NCBI GenBank assembly: GCA_032622095.1
Contig: CP136069.1
Location: forward strand, 159,143,043 to 159,207,042
Direction: 5' to 3'
From: Siphonodentalium dalli
Lineage: Eukaryota > Mollusca > Scaphopoda > Gadilida > Siphonodentaliidae
Length of the DNA: 64,000 bases
A program made the translations under genes and the position numbers. Below are positions 9,713 to 20,298 of the stretch, piece by piece. Under the pieces are notes generated by a model. The model searched no databases. It was not told the origin of the DNA and saw only the letters and a program-made list of their open reading frames with translations. Positions within the stretch are counted from its first letter, which is position 1; each line of letters opens with the position of its first letter.

Positions 9713-10245
9713 TTAACATGTGTGCAATATAAAAAAAAAAATTCCAAAAATAAATGACTGATAATGCAACTTAATGGCTGCTGGCACAACCTCATATAAT
9801 TTGAATGTTGTCTCATTCCAAATTGTTTTCATCGTCGTTCCCTAAATATTAATGCTGCATACATATTTTAGTTTTGTATCATTGCTGATCTGTCCAGCTT
9901 TTAGAATATTAGATTTTAATTATTTTTATTGTATCAATATAAATTGCCTCCCAAAATTACAAAGTTTATTTTGGCACATACAGGGCTTGTTTTGTCATGT
10001 GTGATGATGCTTTTATTTCATAGTTCAGGTTTCATAGTTGAGGCAAACATCATGACGTCAACGAAATGCATATTGTAACACTGTACTTCTAGGAACAAAC
10101 AAGCATGTAACAAAATTTATTATGGTACTGAAGTAGATCTTTTTGTTCAAGTATGGTCCATTTTTACTTTGTGTTCTCATTTATGCATTTGATATAATTT
10201 TGTTGCTATATTTTATTCTCACAATATTTTGTGCCCTTATAACCC
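9713..10245. other. intergenic; contains a dispersed repeat at 9960-10140
   Basis: 9960-10140 (AGGGCTTGTTTTGTCATG ... ACTGTACTTCTAGGAACAA) recurs at 20440-20605 in the same orientation and inverted at 17667-17830. The rest shows nothing recognisable. Confidence 0.6.
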
Positions 10246-10525
10246 TTTCGTTACTAAATGGATTGTCCCATTCAGTTATAAAAGTATTCATTGGAATGGT
10301 ATATTATTCATCTGGAGGGATGTTCAGAAAATAAGTAGACGATAGTCAGGCAAAATGATAATCTAAGTGCAGAAGGATTCCTATTCATTGGTGGGAAATG
10401 TTCAGATAATAAGTTCAACAAAATGACTTTATGGCCGTTTGTTGAACTTATTATCTGAACATTTCCTAAGGGAACTAGTCATCAATGTGAATTTAGTACA
10501 GAAAGGGCTGAAGGGTAAAAATTCT
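10246..10525 (+). mobile_element. possible CCCTTTC-ended element with a 73-bp hairpin
   Basis: Begins CCCTTTCGTTACTAAA and ends near TTTAGTACAGAAAGGG, which is an approximate inverted match. Inside, 10396-10468 is a near-perfect palindrome (GGAAATGTTCAGATAATAAG and its complement). No clean TTAA duplication at the ends, so the superfamily is uncertain. Confidence 0.45.
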
Positions 10526-10665
10526 TTGGTATATTATTGTAGTAATCTTGATTTTATGTAGATAAAATTAATAATATGTTGATATTAGTCATATGGCAGC
10601 ATATTTATTTGTTTAATTTCTTCTAGATTCATTATCTGCATGTGACTGAATGACATTTCCAAATA
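10466..10665 (+). repeat. segmental duplication, paralogue at 14361-14560
   Basis: Shares GGGAACTA.TCATCAATG, GTAGATAAAATTAATAAT and TTATCTGCATGTGACT.AATGACATT with 14361-14560. The paralogy resumes after an insertion at 11061 and runs into the MITE at 11127. Confidence 0.75.
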
Positions 10666-11060
10666 TAATAATGTATAGCATTTATATAGCTCTTAATCCC
10701 TGGTGTAGTTCAAAGCGCTTTCATTGTTACCCCAGCTGTTTTGAGTAATGCTGAGTCTTGTGCCTGCTGCCATTTTACAGGTGCTTCACTAGAGCGGCTT
10801 ACACTTACCCAACAACCAGGTCCCTATTTCTCGTCTAGGTATGATGAAACGAGCACAGTACAAGTGACCTTGCCCAAGGGTCACAACCTGGTGCGACATT
10901 TGAAACAGCGCGCTGCTCTACAGCGCACACACCGCTACATCCAGCCAAGCCACTGTTGCGGAGACGATAGTCCACCAGCAGGCACTAACTAACTCATGCT
11001 GGTGTGTTAACACCATTATAAGTCCGACACTCCAACCACTCGGCAACCGTACTCCACATA
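10666..11060 (+). repeat. 395-bp dispersed repeat inserted in a duplicated locus
   Basis: Contains GCATTTATATAGCTCTTAA, TCAAAGCGCTTTCATTG and CTTGCCCAAGGGTCACAAC, a combination I know from interspersed repeats of many aquatic animals. An open frame of 83 codons (10741-10992) crosses it but is best read as chance. The paralogous locus at 14.56 kb joins CCAAATA directly to GCTATATTTATGTGAATG, so it gives the empty site. Confidence 0.7.
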
Positions 11061-11126
11061 GCGATATATATGTGAATGTGTAAGATATGACTCGGTATAA
11101 GAGGTTCACAAAAGGCAATAACAAAC

Positions 11127-11572
11127 CAAGTCTGCAAATAGCGTGTCTGTCATTTGCAGAATGAGGTCCCCAGAGGGTGAATTTAGTGACGCTACCCCGC
11201 ATAGCGGGCTAGCATCACTAAATTCACCCTCTGGGGACCTCATTCTGCTTAGGCCCTCAACTGCTATGGCAGACCTAGGATCAATTTGAAGTTTCCCAGT
11301 TGAAGTTGGTGATGTTCACCCATTGGGTGCCTCAATTATGGATTTTATCTTCTGCAAATTAGGGGATATAGAAACTTCCCAGATGGGAAAACGTAACTAA
11401 AAACAATGTTAATTTGATACCATAGATACTTCCCAGAAGATGAGGCCTAAGCAGAATGAGGTCCCCAGAGGGTGAATTTAGTGATGCTAGCCCGCTATGC
11501 GGGATAGCGTCACTAAATTCACCCTCTGGGGACCTCATTCTGCAAATGACAGACACACTATTTGCAGGCTTG
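11127..11572 (+). mobile_element. hairpin MITE, hAT-like family 1 (full length)
   Basis: Flanked by an exact TAACAAAC duplication (11119-11126 and 11573-11580). This 446-bp copy shows the complete layout. A terminal inverted repeat leads into a hairpin arm (11150-11250). A ~200-bp non-hairpin core follows (with CTTCTGGGAAGTATCTATGG-like sequence on the minus strand). A second hairpin arm (11440-11545) and the other terminal repeat close the element. No transposase is encoded. Confidence 0.88.
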
Positions 11573-11592
11573 TAACAAACAAGCATTTCTTA

Positions 11593-12008
11593 CAAGCCTT
11601 GAATTAGTGTGTCTGTCATTTGCAGAATGAGGTCCCAGAGGGTGAATTTACCAGTGGGCTAGCATCACTAAATTCATCCCCTGGGGACCTAATTCTACTT
11701 AGGCCTCTTCTTCTGGGAAATATCTATATTCTCAAATTAACATTGTTTTTGTTACTTTTTCCCATCTGTTCAGTTTCTATATCCCCTAATTTGCAGAAGA
11801 CAAAATGCATAATCTATGAAACTAATGGGCGAACATCAACAACTTCAACTGGGGAACTTTGTATCTGACCCTAGGTCTCCCATAGCAGTTGGGGCCTAAG
11901 CAGAATGAGGTTCCCAGAGTGTGAATTTGCTGATACTAGCCCACCATGCGGGATAGCATCACTAAATTCACCCTCCGAGGACCTCATTTTGCCAATGAGA
12001 CACACTAT
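11593..12008 (-). mobile_element. hairpin MITE, hAT-like family 1 (eroded full-length copy)
   Basis: Starts CAAGCCTTGAATTAGTGTG twenty bases after the previous copy, with its core in the opposite direction to that of 11127-11572. The right end has decayed (GACACACTATCTATATGACC). Confidence 0.75.
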
Positions 12009-12084
12009 CTATATGACCAAATAATATTTTGATTCAATTGGCACTGATCGACTCAAGTGAGGTTTGAAAATATGTCAATTTTTG

Positions 12085-12245
12085 TTCTTGTGACCTTATA
12101 TTTGATCCCATATTGGGTTTGAACTTGTGACCTAACGATTTATCCCATATTGGGTTTGAACTTGTGACTTAACAACAATTTATCCCATATTGGGTTTGAA
12201 CTTGTGACCTAACAATTTATCCCATATTGGGTTTGAACTTATTAC
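12085..12245 (+). repeat. tandem repeat, ~39-42 bp unit, four copies
   Basis: CCCATATTGGGTTTGAACTT is repeated four times, each followed by GTGACCTAACAATTTAT or a close variant. Confidence 0.85.
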
Positions 12246-12750
12246 CATCTTGTTGAGGTCAGAATGTAGTGGTGGAATTATCAACGTAACCACCTTGGCT
12301 ACAGAGACCTCCCAATTAAGGAAGCAGTTTATTGTCATCTGGACAAGTGGCGAAACTGAGAGTTATCATATAAATTTGTATAGGTTCATTACTTCTCTAA
12401 CCAGGACAGTTGGAAATCTTGAGATTTAACCAAAAGGGGGTAGGGGTTCAAATTGAATTCTGCAAACCTGGTTGAAGTGGAGGGGTGCAATTTGAAATTT
12501 TAGAGTGAACACACCCGCCCCCAAATGGGGACCCTCTAGCTACATTCCTGTACTGGAGACACAGGATTGAATTGTATTTTATGCTGAAGTATATAACTAT
12601 GGTGTATTTCAGGTCTGTATCACAAGCAGCTGGATCTATTTTAATACCTGTCTAACATTTTTTACCAACATTTTCTAAGATGTTCATTTGGAACTTTGTG
12701 AATTTTGTAGTCGTCCTTTTATTGTAACATTAGAAGTTCCAATTACGTTG
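12246..12750. other. no gene seen
   Basis: No splice-bounded exon or repeat match could be supported. Confidence 0.45.
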
Positions 12751-12754
12751 TTAA

Positions 12755-12900
12755 CTCTTTCATGATGGCAGCTGTGGTGGTGCAGCATTAAAGATCCTGT
12801 GCCAGTGCATTCTCTTATATGCGAGTCTCCCATTGGGAGCCTCGCATATATAAGAGAATATATTGACACATGGTTTCAGGAAGCTCCAGTCATGGAAGTG
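12755..12900 (+). mobile_element. piggyBac-like MITE (internally deleted)
   Basis: TTAA at 12751-12754 and 12901-12904 flanks CTCTTTCATGATGGCAGCT and AGCTCCAGTCATGGAAGTG. Same family as 9459-9712 but with a single internal hairpin, 146 bp. Confidence 0.8.
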
Positions 12901-13066
12901 TTAACACTAAAGTTATGCCTTGGCATAATCACACGTGTTATCCGTCAAACATATGACTCCGCCCTGGAGCTGATGTACTCACTGACAATATTTATAAGGA
13001 GTGTGTAATAAATACATAATGCCGTGCTCAGGTGACTTGGTCGTCTATTTATGGCTTGAGTGGGAT

Positions 13067-13414
13067 CAGACCTGAAAATATGGTGCCGGACATTTGCAGA
13101 ATGAGGTCCCCAGAGGGTAAATAGTGACACTACCCTGCACAGCATGCCCGCATCACCAAATTCATCCTCTGGGAACCTCATTCTACATTGCCTCATCTGC
13201 TATGGGAGAAAATAAACTAAAAAGGAAAATAAAGAGAAAAAAAACTTGTTAATTTGATAATAAATATACTTTCCAGATAAGATGAGACCTAAACAGAATG
13301 AGGTCCCCAGAGGGTGAATTGAGTGATGCTAGCTCACTGATTGTGGCAGAGTCACTAAATTTACCCTCTGGGGACCTCATTCTGCAAATGTCCAGCACCA
13401 TATTTTCAGACCTG
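13067..13414 (+). mobile_element. hairpin MITE, hAT-like family 1 (variant ends)
   Basis: An exact AGTGGGAT duplication (13059-13066, 13415-13422) flanks ends CAGACCTGAAAATATGGTGC. The outer ends differ from the other copies but the hairpin arms are the same, so this is a subfamily with different terminal sequence. Confidence 0.85.
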
Positions 13415-13617
13415 AGTGGGATATTGCATGGATATTACGAGACCTTTGAGTATCATCCTTCCACGATTGCACAAATTGTAAATTGGTGGTCAGTGAGACA
13501 TGTTTGTCATTTTGTGATTACAACATGTTTTCCCTAAATTCTGATTCACAAAATTTTTAATGTTCAATTCTATTCTTGTGTAAAGATTAAATTATAGCCT
13601 TACATGAGGTGCAGTGC

Positions 13618-13732
13618 TTGGATTGAATTTGTGACGTGAAATAATTCATGAGAGGCAGGGACGTTGTACAAACGTGAGTGGGTTACAAAATAGTCCCTAA
13701 CTCGTATGAATTATTTAACGTCACCAGTCCAA
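13618..13732. repeat. 115-bp imperfect palindrome
   Basis: TGACGTGAAATAATTCATGAG on the left pairs with the complement of CTCGTATGAATTATTTAACGTCA on the right, with TTGGA outer ends. Likely another small inverted-repeat element. Confidence 0.6.
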
Positions 13733-14360
13733 TTGATTATTTTGTTTATTATATTCCACTATAAACATCTGATTTACCAGAAATCTGATTAATACTGTCA
13801 TGATTCCAATGACACATAAATTATGATCCCATGTATGAATACATAACTTGCTAGTTAAAGTGACATAATTCACTAGTGAAGTTATCGTTTATAATCACTC
13901 GAGAAATCAAGGTGAATAACACATAGGTATGTAATAAATACGTATTATCACAAGAGTGAATTAATCTCGCTGTAGTATCACGTCTCTTTGAAGAGGTCAG
14001 ATCACTAGATTAAACAGGCTACCACATGCGGCGAGTGAGGTGGCAAGTTTGATCCAGCGATCTGACATCTTCAGGAGGCGTGATGGGACGACCAGATCAA
14101 TTTACTGCAGTAATAATATATTTATTATATGACGCATATTCAATTTAAATAACGACATATTAATGAAATAAACCTGGAGTTAAAAACTTAAAACAGGCGA
14201 TAGATTCAAAAGATATTAAATGTAGTGAGGATAAGTGGATACTGTTGATAAATATAACTAACTAGTAATTTCACTGCTTAAATCGAGCACACGCATCTCT
14301 GTACATTTGGCACAAATTTTATATACACTTTCGGAAGTACATGTACAACTGTCCTGAACA
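13733..14360. other. no gene seen
   Basis: AT-rich. A GATCTGACATC / GGTCAGATCACTAG pair around 13997-14070 suggests a small inverted repeat but no element boundaries are clear. Confidence 0.4.
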
Positions 14361-14621
14361 TTTTCTGAGGGAACTACTCATCAATGAATATTTAGTATAG
14401 AAGGGTCATATTATTATAGTAATCTTGATTTTCTGTAGATAAAATTAATAATTTGTTGATAAGCATATCGCCGCATATTATTTGTTTAATTTCTTCTGGT
14501 GCCAACACTGGTTCATATTTATTATCTGCATGTGACTAAATGACATTCCCAAATAGCTATATTTATGTGAATGTGTAACGTATGACTCGGTATAAGAGGT
14601 TCACAAAAAGCAAAAACAAAG
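14361..14621 (+). repeat. segmental duplication, paralogue of 10466-10665 + 11061-11126
   Basis: Continuous here, interrupted by the 395-bp repeat in the other copy. Includes GTGTAACGTATGACTCGG and AAGAGGTTCACAAAA, found as GTGTAAGATATGACTCGG and AAGAGGTTCACAAAA at 11077-11114. Confidence 0.75.
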
Positions 14622-14835
14622 GAGCCTTGAAATAGTGTGTCTGTCAATTGCAGAATGAGGTCCCCAGAGGGTGAATTTAGTGACACTTGTGCAGGCTAGC
14701 ATCACTAAACTCGCCCTCTGGGGACCTAATTCTGCTTGTAGGCCTTATAATCTGGGAAATATATATAGTCTCAAATTAATATTGTTTTTAGTTACTATTC
14801 CCTTCTGTTCAGTTTCTATATCCCCTAATTATTCA
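14622..14835 (+). mobile_element. hairpin MITE, hAT-like family 1 (truncated)
   Basis: Left terminal repeat and left hairpin arm present. The core stops near CTATATCCCCTAATTATTCA and the right arm is missing. It occupies the same site as 11127-11572, so both descend from one insertion made before the duplication. Confidence 0.75.
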
Positions 14836-15153
14836 TCCTGGCCACAATTCGTCGAATTAATTGCCAGGGCAGTTGGGGCGATGCCTAAAACAAGTGTAGA
14901 CTCAAATGTGGGAACTACTAAAACTTTATGAAACTTGATCAGCCATGATTAATTTTTTAGATTTTTAGAATTATCATTGTTATGAAATATTTTGTTTGTT
15001 CATTTTTCAATATTAGCTTTTCCAAACCGGAATTGGGATGTAGGGGGTGGTAATTAGACTCCACTTGTGGCACCTTTATCATATCATATAATTTTATCTC
15101 TCCCAACAGTTCCAAACAATGATGCATTCAGCAAGCTGAAGCATTAAGCCACA
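14836..15153. other. no gene seen
   Basis: Nothing recognisable. Confidence 0.4.
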
Positions 15154-16151
15154 TTCACACGAGTCTGTTGCGTTGAAATTGGATTACATGCAATAACACA
15201 AGGTGTTCAGACGGCTGTGATGCGTCCGTTGTATTGTCTGCATTAACTCTTTGAACCCGAGCGACCGGAAAACCGGCCGCAGCGTGAACCTTCAAATACC
15301 CAAATGGCTGGTATACCGTTCGGAAAAACCTAACGCGCCTATGAAATGTCTAAAATGGGGCATAATACAATTGAATGCTCAGGGCAATGTGTCATTGGAT
15401 TATGTGTGGTATCTGCTGAGCAACCGTTGCTACCCTTAAACAAAAGTCAGGCTCACTCATCTGGCCATATATATATATATCAAATTTAAAAATGGGGCAT
15501 TGGCTGCATCGAAAACTCCATTTCCTTGGGCTGAAATACATCGATAAAAGCTATAATTGCATTTTACTTTCAATTTCGGGTAGTTGCATAGCAACTGTTG
15601 CCAGGGCATGATCATGTGGCAATGTATCCCGATCTTAAAATACTCAGTGGTCCATGGGGAACATACATGTAAAGTTTCAGATCTGTGGCACCACTTAAAC
15701 AGAATCAACACATTGTGCCTGAACACAGTCTACAATAAATCAAAAATAACACTGGGAGCCCAGGATCATGGCGTCGATCGTTGTGGGGAGCCAGGGTTCA
15801 AAGGGTTAAATCACACAATGGAGATATTCTATTTTCAATGCAGAGTAAAGTATAATGCATACCTTATATGGCGTACGTCGCTTGTCAAACTCCATGCAGG
15901 GTTTATCTCCCTTGATGACTCGATTGTTTTCAATCAATGAAAGATGGCGGCTGTCTTCGAAACGAAGGGAAATCGACTTGTGTTTATGTCGTCAATAAAG
16001 TGTTAGTTGTTAGGATTTTACAGGTTTTAAATTATCATACAATTAATTTATCACAGTATGCAACATGGCAATTATTCAAATAGCGAACTAATTAGCTGCA
16101 ATTATCAATCGGAAGCTCTACGTTATAACGCAACGCACGCGTCTGTGTGAA
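15154..16151 (+). mobile_element. family 3 element (TTCACAC ends) carrying a nested insertion
   Basis: Ends TTCACACGAGTCTGTTGCG and CGCGTCTGTGTGAA. Outside the nested 15247-15805 element the sequence matches the inverse of 8190-8527. Non-autonomous; superfamily not determined. Confidence 0.65.
15247..15805 (+). mobile_element. piggyBac-like non-autonomous element nested in family 3
   Basis: TTAA at 15243-15246 and 15806-15809 flanks ends CTCTTTGAACCC and GGGTTCAAAGGG (inverted). 559 bp, distinct in interior from the 9459-9712 family. Open frames inside (15251-15439 plus, 15457-15726 minus) do not resemble a transposase. Confidence 0.8.
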
Positions 16152-16209
16152 CAGATTTAACGCAGACAACGCAACATATGCAACCGACTCTTCTGAACAC
16201 TCCTTAAGT

Positions 16210-16505
16210 TTGCAATCATTATTGGATGATTAGAATTCCATGTATTTCATCTTTTATATGATCCATTTTCCATTTTGCAGCTTTGTGAGTTAGTAAAGGA
16301 AATATCATGTTGTATTGAGGATTTCGGAAAGATGCATGGCGAATGTGACATTCATTTAATAATAATACAGCATAATTATTGGGTTATTATAATTCCATGT
16401 CTGTTCATCTTTTATATAATTATGTGATCGCTATTCAAATTTTCCACTTTGTGTGTGTGGTTTTAAGGAAATATCATATTTGATGACCTCAGAAAGATTG
16501 TCGAC
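16210..16505 (+). repeat. diverged tandem duplication, ~165-bp period
   Basis: Both halves contain ATTCCATGT..TTCATCTTTTATAT, a TTTTCCA.TTTG block, AAGGAAATATCAT and TCGGAAAGAT or TCAGAAAGAT. Confidence 0.6.
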
Positions 16506-16532
16506 TGAGGGTGAGTTACAAATTTTGGAGTT

Positions 16533-16622
16533 TTAATCATTTCATGAAGGGGGCTGCACTGGTGCAGCATTAAAGATCATGCACCAGTGCATTATCTTAT
16601 ATATGTGAGTCTCCCACAGGGA
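16533..16622 (+). mobile_element. piggyBac-like MITE (5' fragment)
   Basis: TTAA then TCATTTCATGAAGGGGGCTG and the first hairpin arm ending CTCCCACAGGGAG. The right end is absent. Confidence 0.65.
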
Positions 16623-16656
16623 GAAATAAAACTGCAATAAGTGCAATTATTTGTAT

Positions 16657-16856
16657 ACATGTAATTCTCTAAGTAATCGACTCTTTAACCACAGCAGAAT
16701 TATGGGTAACTTTTCAGGATTTAGTCGGAAATATGGCTTGTTGCAATTCATCGGAAAGCTCTCGGGGAGCCATATTTCCGACTAAATCCTGAAAAGTTAC
16801 CCATAATTCTGCTGTGGTTAAGGAGTCGATTACTTAGAGCATTACTGTACATGTCT
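16657..16856. mobile_element. palindromic MITE family 4 (TA-flanked)
   Basis: Inverted arms carry CTAAGTAATCGACTC, AACCACAGCAGAATTATGGG and TTTAGTCGGAAATATGGC. The right end reads GCATTACTGTA. Other copies show TA + CAGTAATG ends, which points to a Tc1/mariner- or pogo-type origin. Confidence 0.75.
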
Positions 16857-16869
16857 GCTGCATTGCAAA

Positions 16870-17152
16870 CAAGCCTTGAAGTAGTGTGTCTGTCATTTGC
16901 ACCCCGCTGTGTAAAAAAAAATTACTACTAAATTCACCCTCTGGGGACCTCATTCTGCTTAGGCCTCATCTTCTGGGAAGTATCTATAGTCTCAAATTAA
17001 CATTGATTTTAGTTACTTTTTCCCTTCTGTTCAGTTTCTATATCCTCTAATTTGCAGAAGATAAACAGAATAATCAAGGTGACTAATGGGTGAACATCGC
17101 CAACTTCAACTGGAGAACTTCAATTTGATCCTAGGTCTACCATATCCAAGCC
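16870..17152 (+). mobile_element. hairpin MITE, hAT-like family 1 (rearranged)
   Basis: Left end CAAGCCTTGAAGTAGTGTG, a damaged first arm, an intact core (CTTCTGGGAAGTATCTATAG), then directly abutted by the next copy. Confidence 0.7.
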
Positions 17153-17325
17153 TTGAAATAGGGTGTCTGTCATTTGCAGAATGAGGTCCCCAGAGGGTGA
17201 ATTTAGTGCTGCCACCCCGCATAGTGGGCTATCATCACCAAATTCACCCTCTGGGGACCTCATTCTGCTTACACCTCAGCAGAATGAGGTTCCCAGAGGG
17301 TGAATTTGGTGATGCTGCATGTAGC
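17153..17325 (+). mobile_element. hairpin MITE, hAT-like family 1 (truncated double hairpin)
   Basis: Starts CAAGCCTTGAAATAGGG, has one full hairpin and half of the second. It is cut off at about 17318 where a family 4 element begins. Confidence 0.75.
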
Positions 17326-17352
17326 CACATACAGTAATGCCCTAAATAATCG

Positions 17353-18192
17353 ACTCATCCACATACAGTAATGCCCTAAATAATCGACTCCTTAACCACA
17401 GCAGTATTATGGTTAATTTTTCAGGATTTAGTCGGAAATATGGCTTGCTGCCATTCATCTGAAAGCTCTGAGAGCTTTCCGATGAATAGCAACAAGCCAT
17501 ATTTCCGACTAAATCCTGAAAAGTTACCCATAATTCTGCTGTGGTTAAAGGAGTCGATTAATTAGGGCATTACTGTACTTTTGATGATTAAATGAAGAGA
17601 GCAGTGCATGGTGCATGGAGTTAAAATAGTTTTCAGTCAATATAACGCAATTTAATGCACGCTTGTTCCTAGAAGTACAGTTTTATTGCTGTTCCTTATT
17701 TACAAGCATCTCGTTGAGTCATATGACATTTGCTACAACCATGAAACTATAACTATAAAATAAAAGCATCATCACACATGACAAAATGACAAAACAAGCC
17801 CTGTATGTGCCTAAATAAACCTTGTAAGCCTGTATTTTATTAATGCACAGATTCTAGGATGGGTAATAAACACAGAACAACACGTGTGTTAATGGGTTTT
17901 TTGATACAGCACTTGTGCCATCAAGGAATGATTGAACTCGAGGCTGCACCACTTGTTCTATCCCAAGCCTTGAAATAGGGTGTCTGTCATTTGCAGAATG
18001 AGGTCCCCAGAGGGTGAATTTAGTGATGCTACCCCGCATAGCAGGCTAGCATCACCAAATTCACCCTCTGGGGACCTCATTCTGCTTACACCTCAGCAGA
18101 ATGAGGTTCCCAGAGGGTGAATTAGGTGAAGCTAGCCCGCTATGCGGGGTAGCATCACTAAATTCACCCTCTGGGGACCTCATTCTGCAAAT
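17353..18192 (+). repeat. 840-bp inverted repeat, left arm
   Basis: Pairs with 20070-20909 without any indel (paired coordinates always sum to 38262) and with almost no mismatches by eye. It contains a family 4 palindrome (17363-17576), the dispersed repeat of 17667-17830 and most of a double-hairpin MITE (from 17964). The inner breakpoint falls inside that MITE: the last ~20 bases of its terminus differ between arms. Confidence 0.9.
17363..17576. mobile_element. palindromic MITE family 4 (within inverted repeat arm)
   Basis: CAGTAATGCCCTAAATAATCG to its inverse GGGCATTACTG, flanked by TA. A second partial copy of the left end (CAGTAATGCCCTAAATAATCG) lies immediately upstream near 17332. Confidence 0.8.
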
Positions 18193-18213
18193 GTCAGACA
18201 CACAATTTTAAGA
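17964..18213 (+). mobile_element. hairpin MITE, hAT-like family 1 (double hairpin)
   Basis: Begins CAAGCCTTGAAATAGGG after TTCTATCC and ends TTTTAAGACTTG. It lacks the matching 8-bp duplication on its right, in contrast to its mirror copy at 20045. This suggests the right end came from another copy when the inverted repeat formed. Confidence 0.8.
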
Positions 18214-18547
18214 CTTGATTGCAATATAAACACCTCAAAAAAAGAAAGTACCCCCCCCCCCCCCCCCCAATATATTTGGTAATATTTTATGAGATATTGG
18301 ATGGATTTTGATAAATGTTTTGGTGGTATCTGAGACACGAACTTTGTTGCGAGTCACATAGCTGTGAGTTATGTTATGGCCGACTGAGCACGAATTGAAT
18401 GGAAGAGGGGTGCTTTTCAAAAGTTGCAAAACACTGACATAAAGTGGACAGTCACTCCAGTGTTCCATTGTTCACACAAATTGTTACTGGCTGTAATTGT
18501 GGTCCAAAAGTGACACTGAGTCCACGGTAACATGCTTGTCAACTATG

Positions 18548-18645
18548 GTTCTGCGAATCGGGGGATTTTGCATCGATTCGAATCTCGATATCGAATCTCT
18601 TTCCTGATATCGACATCGAATCGAATCTCGAATCGAATCAGCTAG
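18548..18645. repeat. AATCGA-rich low-complexity block
   Basis: Repeated CGATTCGAATCTCG / GAATCGAATC words, partly palindromic. Confidence 0.6.
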
Positions 18646-19617
18646 TGATTGGCATTGTTTACCAGTGTGTATTTCGGTGTCTCATGACAAAATATCTGAA
18701 AAATTCACTAGATGCTATATAACAATGTTAATTTCCTTAAACATCCGTTGGAACTTGTGTTTTTTTGGGGGGGGAAATCATTACATAGGCAAGTCACTTT
18801 CAGGCTCATGGAGGGTTTGGGATATGTTGCATTGAATTTCTATCTAGCTGTGTCATGGCGAGCATGACATAAGAAGTGACAGTAAGACACTTAAAGACAG
18901 TTCAATCAACGTATCACAATCCCCATGGAATGGAATTTACTTGTCTACATTATTTAATAAAGATAATAAAGATTTGACACAAGTGGACATGGGTACATTG
19001 TTCAGCTATATAATTGTTGTAGTCCGATACCAATGTTAGTTATCTGTTAAACTGTTCACCCCACAATAGATCAAACACCTACATCACATATTCACAGTAG
19101 TGGTCTTTACGGATGGGGGGTCCCAGAAAACAGACACAAATTACAAGTGTTAAATGTAATCAACAAGATTAAAAACGGATCGAAAATTGGTGCAACGCGC
19201 TCGATTTCCAGGGAAACAGAACTGAAAGTAGGATATTTATAGGAATTCTGCTGGGAGTGTCGCAGATAACTGGTCGCACATGATGACGTCCATTTAAGAA
19301 AGTAATAGGCCGATTGTTCTAAGGTTTCTCACCGCTTACATTGAATTTTATTCATGTAATCTGAATTGGATATCTGAAGTTCTAAACGTACGGTAATTAA
19401 TTGAGTTCCGCATCTAGCGATCATGCACCGTGTAGACAATTTTCAAATTACATAATGTTGATACAGATTACAAATATATGCGGCGATTGATCACTGTCAT
19501 GGGTTGCGATCGAAGCACATAATTTGCATAATGCATGTCTATTCTGAACGGCATACATTCAAAATTACCTAAGTTTAACTTCATGGTTTAAAGCCACATG
19601 GTGATTTGTGCTCTTAA

Positions 19618-19840
19618 CCCTTTCCTGATGGGAGCCCTACTGGCGCAACATTAAAAACCCTGTGCCAATGCATTCTCATATAATGTGAGTCTCCCATATG
19701 GAGCCTCGCATATATAAGGGAATGCACTGGCTTACAAGATCAAGGTAAGTATTGTTAGGCCAATGCATTCTCTTATATATACGAGGCGACTTATGGGCGA
19801 CTCGCATACAAAAGAGAATGCATTGACACAGGGTTTTCGC
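19618..19840 (+). mobile_element. piggyBac-like MITE (right end lost)
   Basis: TTAA (19614-19617) then CCCTTTCCTGATGGGAGCC, both internal ATATAAGAGAATG-type hairpins, and then the homology fades at about 19840 (ACAGGGTTTTCGCAAA). Confidence 0.7.
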
Positions 19841-20044
19841 AAATATTTCTACAAAGATTATATATTCCAGAAAAAAAAGTCAATAAAAAATACACTTCTG
19901 AACAATTTTTAAGCCATTTGTATTCATTGAAGTACCAGAAATGGAATAATGCGCGATTGTCCGGAAAATGTATATACACAGAATGACACAAGTGCATTAA
20001 TGGGTTTGTTGATACACCACGAGTGTTCGCATGGAAGGATAGAA

Positions 20045-20298
20045 CAAGCCTTGAAATAGGGTGTCTGTCATTTGCAGAATGAGGTCCCCAGAGGGTGAAT
20101 TTAGTGATGCTACCCCGCATAGCGGGCTAGCTTCACCTAATTCACCCTCTGGGAACCTCATTCTGCTGAGGTGTAAGCAGAATGAGGTCCCCAGAGGGTG
20201 AATTTGGTGATGCTAGCCTGCTATGCGGGGTAGCATCACTAAATTCACCCTCTGGGGACCTCATTCTGCAAATGACAGACACCCTATTTCAAGGCTTG
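20045..20298 (-). mobile_element. hairpin MITE, hAT-like family 1 (double hairpin, intact TSD)
   Basis: Exact 8-bp duplication GGATAGAA (20037-20044, 20299-20306), perfect CAAGCCTTGAAATAGGGTG ends, two hairpins. It is the mirror image of 17964-18213 and lies across the inner breakpoint of the inverted repeat, so this side is the likelier original. Confidence 0.88.

Larger units (their letters stand above)
18193..20069. other. spacer of the 840-bp inverted repeat, no gene seen
   Basis: Contains a run of 18 C (18251-18268), an AATCGA-rich stretch (18548-18645) with CTCGATATCGAATC, and a TTAA-flanked MITE fragment (19614-19840). No open frame with a recognisable domain. The small open frame at 18235-18468 (minus) is driven by the homopolymer. 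Confidence 0.6.

Noticed and set aside
10741-10992. 83-codon open frame rich in Cys and His
   Set aside because: It lies in a known type of dispersed repeat (CTTGCCCAAGGGTCACAAC) that is absent from the paralogous locus at 14.5 kb; no splice sites or domain.
12085-12245. Direct repeats resembling a CRISPR array
   Set aside because: Repeat and spacer are both duplicated, only four copies, and the context is eukaryotic; ordinary tandem repeat.
17854-18039. Identical 61-codon frame also found at 20223-20408
   Set aside because: The identity is due to the 840-bp inverted repeat; the frame reads through a hairpin MITE.
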